Source: Verrucomicrobia bacterium UBA1629
GTDB lineage: Bacteria > Verrucomicrobiota > Kiritimatiellia > RFP12 > UBA1067
Direction: 5' to 3'
Assembly: GCA_002321305.1 (NCBI GenBank)
Contig: DCMF01000094.1
Span: 1 to 15,833, forward strand
DNA length: 15,833 nt
The notes below the pieces were generated by a model that saw only the letters and a list, made by a program, of their open reading frames with translations, had not been told where the DNA came from and made no database searches. Made by a program: the position numbers and the translations under genes. Shown in pieces: positions 12,825 through 15,833 of this stretch (the first letter of the stretch is position 1; the number at the start of each line of letters is the position of its first letter).

Positions 12825-13721
12825 CTATTTCCTCCGCGCCCTCTTGCCTCCCTTGCGCCACTTCTCCGAGAGGATCTTCGGCGCGCAGTTCTCCCAGCGC
12901 ACATGGTGATGAATTCGCCAATGCTGGTGTTCTGCCCCCGCCTTGCCTCCATGCAGCATCGACACCTTGACGCATGACGGCGCGGCCATCACGGAATAGA
13001 AAGACTTCTGATACGTCCCGAACTCCAGGTACATGTCCGTCAGGCCTCCCGCGTTCTGCTGCGTCGCCTTCTGCACCACGCTTATGCTCGTCAGCGTCAG
13101 GACAAGCCGCCCGCGCAGGTTAGCCAGCACGTACGTGTTCACGTCGTCGTTCATCGTCCCCGTGAACAGATACGACCTGTCCGTCGCGAAGAAGTAGACG
13201 TTCATCGCCTTGCGCATCAGCGGGTGCGTCGCAGCGGTGGAGTCCATGCCGCCCACATAGTCTCCGGCCTGTGCCATGCACACCACGTCTGCCCCCGACA
13301 CATCAAGGAAGTCAACCATCGCAGAAAACACCCCATCGAGGTCACGACACCTCGCGCTCGGCAACCCCTCGCCCTCTATCCATCGGAAGTAGAAACCGCT
13401 GTAGTCGTCATCAAGGACGCAGAAATGCCGCACGCCCAGCCTCCGCGCGAAGTCCCATACCGCGTTGCGGGCGTAGACGACGCTGTTCAGGATGCCCTGG
13501 TTCGAGTACGAATCCGTCAAGTCAGCCCACTTCGTCTTGTCGAACACGAGCACCCTGTCCGCGCCGAACCGCTCCTTGTATCTCTCTCCCTGCTTGTCGA
13601 GGTTGTCGATGACGATGTATGTCCGGCCCGTGTAGCCGCTCCGCTCCAGCGTCCTCGCGCTCATCACGTTGTCCGCCCTGCCGTGCGACAGGATGAACAC
13701 GCAGAAGTCGTCACGCATCAT
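12825..13721 (-). CDS. TET-associated glycosyltransferase (TAGT), candidate DNA-base sugar transferase (298 aa)
   Basis: The sequence matches what I know of the TAGT family, phage GT-A-fold glycosyltransferases first noted beside TET/JBP oxygenases and predicted to glycosylate hydroxymethyl-pyrimidines in DNA. It begins FCVFILSHGRADN, then a Rossmann-like segment (YIVIDNLDKQ). The metal/nucleotide-sugar motif LDDDYSGF carries Asp104-106. A second acidic site, MNDDVNTY (Asp192-193), and QQNAGGLTDMY (221-231) follow, and it ends in a His-rich RIHHHVRW and a basic tail. No TET oxygenase is in this window. ATG 13721 was chosen (a second ATG is at 13718); both follow AAGGGG and overlap the ParB gene end by 11 bases or fewer, so the two are coupled. 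Activity on DNA is family inference. Confidence 0.82.
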   Translation of the reverse strand: MMRDDFCVFILSHGRADNVMSARTLERSGYTGRTYIVIDNLDKQGERYKERFGADRVLVFDKTKWADLTDSYSNQGILNSVVYARNAVWDFARRLGVRHFCVLDDDYSGFYFRWIEGEGLPSARCRDLDGVFSAMVDFLDVSGADVVCMAQAGDYVGGMDSTAATHPLMRKAMNVYFFATDRSYLFTGTMNDDVNTYVLANLRGRLVLTLTSISVVQKATQQNAGGLTDMYLEFGTYQKSFYSVMAAPSCVKVSMLHGGKAGAEHQHWRIHHHVRWENCAPKILSEKWRKGGKRARRK

Positions 13722-14571
13722 CGCCAGACCCCTTTTCCGCCACGGCCTTGTCGCGGTATGCCGCCATCCGTTCCGACACGATGACGAAGCCATTTTTTAT
13801 CGCGTCCTCGAAGTCGATGACCACGAGCGCGGATTTCTCCATCAGCCGCTGCACCGCATCGTCCGCGTGTGCGTAGTACTCGGCTATGTTCCTGAAGTTG
13901 AACACCACGTGCCGCATCGCCGCAGTCTTCAGAAACGCCTTGACGCTCTTCGGGATGTCAGCCGCCTCGATTTCCTTGATAAGGCCATCCGCCTTCTCCG
14001 TGTCGTACAGCTCATCGAGCGTCGGCTTCTCGCCTGTGACGTTGTACTGCGGCGCCTCGACCTTCGACGAATACTCCAGCCCGCTCTCGCCCTCGGACTT
14101 TCCCTCGAACTCCGAAATCAGCGCGTCGAATCCACCTCCGAGATTCTTCAATTCGTCCGGCGTGTACTGCGCCAGCAACTTCTCGGCATCCCATTCGCCT
14201 CGCTGTATGTTGTCCTGCAGCAGGAACTCGCGCACCTCGTCCGGCGTGTACTCGTTCAGCCGTCTCACGTAGTCAGCGGGAACGAACCTCACGCCGTTGG
14301 CCAGCAAGGCCCTCAGCCGCTTGTTCCCGCACTTCACCGTGCCGTCCGCCTCGACCAGCAGGGGGCGCGTCCGCAGGAATCCGTGAAGCCGCGCCATCGA
14401 ATCGCGCAACTTGCCGAACTCCTCCTCCGTCACGGTCTGCGGGTTGTCGGGATTCTCGCGCAGATCGGCAAGGCAGATCCGTGCCTCGCCCCCCGCAAGT
14501 GCAATTCCGCCATTGTCCTCGGCCGCCACCTCCGGCAGGGCCGACAGGTCCGTCTTTGTTTTCTTCGCCAT
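13711..14571 (-). CDS. ParB/Srx-fold domain phage protein (286 aa)
   Basis: Residues about 30-110 are a ParB-like N-terminal domain: RICLADLRENPDNPQ (NPDNPQ at 40-45), FGKLRDSMARLHGFLRTRPL, and the phosphate-binding-type GNKRLRALL (82-90). DNIQRGEWDAEKL (120-132) follows. In this fold the segment can bind CTP or act on nucleic acid. The C-terminal part (about 205-275: KAFLKTAAMRHVVFNFRNIAEYYAHA) is an extension known from phage ParB-type proteins, often next to or fused with DNA methylases; no methylase motif is present here. ATG 14571 has AAGGAAG upstream. It ends inside the start of the glycosyltransferase gene. It is unlikely to be a plasmid partition protein because no ParA is present. 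A role in DNA modification or packaging control is inferred from context. Confidence 0.8.
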   Translation of the reverse strand: MAKKTKTDLSALPEVAAEDNGGIALAGGEARICLADLRENPDNPQTVTEEEFGKLRDSMARLHGFLRTRPLLVEADGTVKCGNKRLRALLANGVRFVPADYVRRLNEYTPDEVREFLLQDNIQRGEWDAEKLLAQYTPDELKNLGGGFDALISEFEGKSEGESGLEYSSKVEAPQYNVTGEKPTLDELYDTEKADGLIKEIEAADIPKSVKAFLKTAAMRHVVFNFRNIAEYYAHADDAVQRLMEKSALVVIDFEDAIKNGFVIVSERMAAYRDKAVAEKGSGDDA

Positions 14572-14759
14572 GTTCGCTTCCTTGTTGTTGTTTTTGCAGA
14601 AAACCGTTACTCGATTTCAAAGCCTCATCTCGACCTCTGGGCATAACCCGCCTCAGACAGGAAAGAACCTATCGGGGGGACGCGCCTCAAATCCGCAATC
14701 CGCGATGAAAGAGATGAAAGACTTGACATTCGACATCCGTTCGCTTATACTTATGTTGT
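14572..14759. other. 188-bp gap between the Cys-rich gene and ParB gene
   Basis: This is the largest gap in the minus-strand operon and is less GC-rich than the genes around it. It holds the rightward promoter and tandem repeats (14690-14751). On the minus strand I see no clear promoter for ParB and no terminator hairpin with a T run. A possible 27-codon minus-strand frame lies within it, but its start has only a weak SD and the peptide shows no feature. The last 20 bases before the ParB ATG carry its SD. Confidence 0.5.
14690..14751 (+). promoter_or_regulatory. Rightward sigma70 promoter with upstream tandem repeats
   Basis: TTGACA (14723-14728), 17 bases, then TATACT (14746-14751) is nearly a perfect sigma70 promoter on the plus strand. 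Directly upstream are AATCCGC twice (14690-14703) and GATGAAAGA twice (14704-14721), two contiguous tandem repeats ending one base from the -35. Transcription would start near 14758 and run antisense through the Cys-rich gene (14760-15302). No convincing plus-strand gene follows; the longer open frames there are antisense shadows. It may make a regulatory RNA, or be a promoter whose gene is beyond the window. Confidence 0.6.
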
Positions 14760-15302
14760 TTACTTCGCGCCCATGAATGCGAACAGGTCTCCCTGCATCG
14801 CCCCCCGCTCCTCGTCCGTACGCTCCCTGCGGACTGCCCCGCCGTGGCCGTCGTCCCATGCATGGAGCCTTCCCCTCAGGAACGGCGCGAAGCGTCGCAT
14901 GAGCGCCTTGTACTTCGCCCATGCCGTCGCGCGATAGGACGTGCGCCCGACGCCAAGGGCGGCTATCGTCTTGGCCACGCGCCCCAGATACGCCCCGAAG
15001 TTCGCCGTCGTCCCCCCGTTGCAGACGTGCAGCAGGAGCAGGGCGTCGATCGTGCCGAGTCCGCACCAGCGGCGGAACAGCTCCGCCGTGCGCTCCTCCA
15101 CGTCGGCGGGAAGCGCCGTGACCTGCCCCCTCGGCATCTTCGCCGCGTCCAGCCTCTCGCGCTCGACCGTGCGCTCGCCCATGGCGTCATACGAGACGAC
15201 GCCACCATGGCCGGCCGGGGCGATGTGGTCGCAGGCAAGGCAAGCTGCCCTCGCCTTCTCCATCAGTGCCCTGTGCGGGCATTTCTCGGGTGTGCAATTC
15301 AT
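14760..15302 (-). CDS. Cys-rich hypothetical protein, possible regulator (180 aa)
   Basis: I do not recognise this 180-residue protein. The first 25 residues hold four cysteines (C3, C8, C21, C24; CTPEKCPHRA then CLACDH), enough for one zinc site. The C-terminal 100 residues are helical, with LLLLHVCNGGTTANFGAYLG, then VAKTIAALG and SYRATAWAKYKALMRRFAPF, which could form a helix-turn-helix-like bundle. A DNA-binding regulator is therefore possible, not shown. ATG 15302 begins 18 bases after the RusA stop; the upstream SD is weak (GGCGGTTGG). It ends at TAA 14760, at the predicted start of the opposing promoter, which could regulate it by antisense transcription. Confidence 0.65.
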   Translation of the reverse strand: MNCTPEKCPHRALMEKARAACLACDHIAPAGHGGVVSYDAMGERTVERERLDAAKMPRGQVTALPADVEERTAELFRRWCGLGTIDALLLLHVCNGGTTANFGAYLGRVAKTIAALGVGRTSYRATAWAKYKALMRRFAPFLRGRLHAWDDGHGGAVRRERTDEERGAMQGDLFAFMGAK

Positions 15303-15319
15303 CGCATTCCAACCGCCCG

Positions 15320-15823
15320 TCAAACGGCGACCGGGCGGATCTCGATGTCGATGCCGGGCTTCGGCCCCCAGCGCTTCGACGTGCGCTTGTCGGACACGAG
15401 GCTGTCGTCCGCCCAGAAGCCCAGCCGCGTCAGCACGTCCAGCAGGTTCTTCTCGAGGTTGTCGAGGTCTGGGCGGGACGTGTGGGGGACCGGGACGCCG
15501 GCCCTCACGACGCCCCTGCGCTCCGACTTCCGCCACGGGAACGTCCACCGCGCCGTCAGGGACACGGGGACGTCGAAGGGGACGTCAGGCGCGTGCATCG
15601 AGAGAAGCGCGGCCAGGAAGTCCTCGCCCTCGCGCACCTTCCGCTTCGTGAAGAAGCGCGCCCTGCCGCCGCAGACGAACACGCCCTTCTGCTGGGCCGT
15701 CGCCGTCGGCGGAACGCAGTCCAGCCGGAACGACAGCCCCTCGCGTGCGTACACGTGCGTACACGTGCGCGCACTAGTGTTATTATTACTTACTGCTGTA
15801 TTACTATTTACCATCACTATCAT
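15320..15823 (-). CDS. RusA-type Holliday junction resolvase
   Basis: RusA endonucleases cut four-way DNA junctions, in phages resolving recombination or replication intermediates before packaging. The C-terminal part carries the family signature RPDLDNLEKNLLDVL (117-131; Asp119 and Asp121, Lys125), followed by WADDSLVSDKRTSKRWG with the third acidic site at Asp139/140. The start is uncertain. From ATG 15823 the product is 167 residues, but residues 1-20 are Asn/Ser/Thr-rich and lie in AT-rich DNA unlike the rest. An in-frame GTG at 15754 gives a 144-residue protein, closer to normal RusA length (about 120-140), but no SD precedes it. The frame is open to the window edge, so a longer N-terminus cannot be excluded. 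Confidence 0.85.
   Translation of the reverse strand: MIVMVNSNTAVSNNNTSARTCTHVYAREGLSFRLDCVPPTATAQQKGVFVCGGRARFFTKRKVREGEDFLAALLSMHAPDVPFDVPVSLTARWTFPWRKSERRGVVRAGVPVPHTSRPDLDNLEKNLLDVLTRLGFWADDSLVSDKRTSKRWGPKPGIDIEIRPVAV
15744..15763. repeat. Tandem 10-bp repeat near the RusA start
   Basis: CGTGCGTACA occurs twice in tandem (15744-15753 and 15754-15763), with a third partial copy (CGTGCGCGCA) following. It overlaps the candidate GTG start of RusA at 15754. To its right, 15771-15833 is AT-rich. It could be a repeated operator in a leader region, which would support the shorter RusA, or simply an unstable coding repeat. Confidence 0.4.
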
Positions 15824-15833
15824 GCAACAGGGT

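Noticed and set aside
14653..14736. 27-codon minus-strand frame in the ParB upstream gap
   Set aside because: Too short, with a weak SD and no features; most of it is the complement of the promoter and tandem repeats.
1..15833. Phage attachment-site repeats at the window ends
   Set aside because: Only a 7-base inverted match (TTGCATG/CATGCAA) near the two ends was noticed, which is expected by chance.
1..15833. CRISPR array or insertion sequence
   Set aside because: No regularly spaced repeats with unique spacers, no transposase and no terminal inverted repeats were seen; the only repeat array is the three-hairpin cluster at 484-614.

Overview
The window is a GC-rich piece of a tailed phage or prophage (Caudoviricetes, siphovirus-like). 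It carries packaging, head, neck and tail-tube/tape-measure genes, almost all on the minus strand and packed with overlaps or gaps of a few bases. Most start codons have a strong purine-rich Shine-Dalgarno (SD) sequence (GGAGG, AGGAG or AAGGGG types). The host cannot be named from this sequence. It should be a GC-rich, SD-using bacterium with sigma70-like TATAAT promoters. A gut-type Verrucomicrobiota, Kiritimatiellota or Lentisphaerota host is only a guess. No integrase, repressor, lysis or host housekeeping gene is visible, so free phage, prophage and prophage remnant cannot be told apart.

Layout in transcription order, right to left. (1) 15823-14760: a RusA-type Holliday junction resolvase and a 180-aa Cys-rich protein of unknown function. 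(2) 14759-14572: a gap with a near-consensus promoter pointing right, preceded by two tandem repeats. (3) 14571-12825: a ParB-like protein and a TET-associated glycosyltransferase (TAGT), a possible DNA-modification pair. (4) 12818-10380: large terminase and a zinc-ribbon protein. (5) 10379-10310: palindromes and a strong extended -10 promoter. (6) 10309-5711: gpW-like connector, lambda-type portal, a prohead protease fused to the HK97-fold capsid protein, and a neck candidate. (7) 5717-1474: HK97-gp10-like protein, tail terminator candidate, tail tube candidate, tail assembly chaperone candidate and tape measure. (8) 1472-610: two small unrecognised proteins. The minus-strand operon stops there, before any distal tail, fibre or lysis gene.

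The left 600 bases differ in character. They hold a G-tract region, a plus-strand terminator with an overlapping alternative hairpin, a plus-strand small membrane-protein gene with its own promoter, and a three-copy hairpin repeat at the junction of two converging genes. The hairpins differ mostly by paired compensating changes. A second possible plus-strand membrane microprotein (2945-3082) lies antisense inside the tail operon.

Three places (239, 2945 and 10309) share TGnTATAAT followed 7-10 bases later by a start codon. This layout predicts transcripts with little or no leader, against an operon that otherwise uses SD sites. The observations I rate highest are the covarying hairpin repeats, the ParB-TAGT pair beside terminase, the internal capsid start inside the protease-capsid fusion, and the leaderless-type starts.
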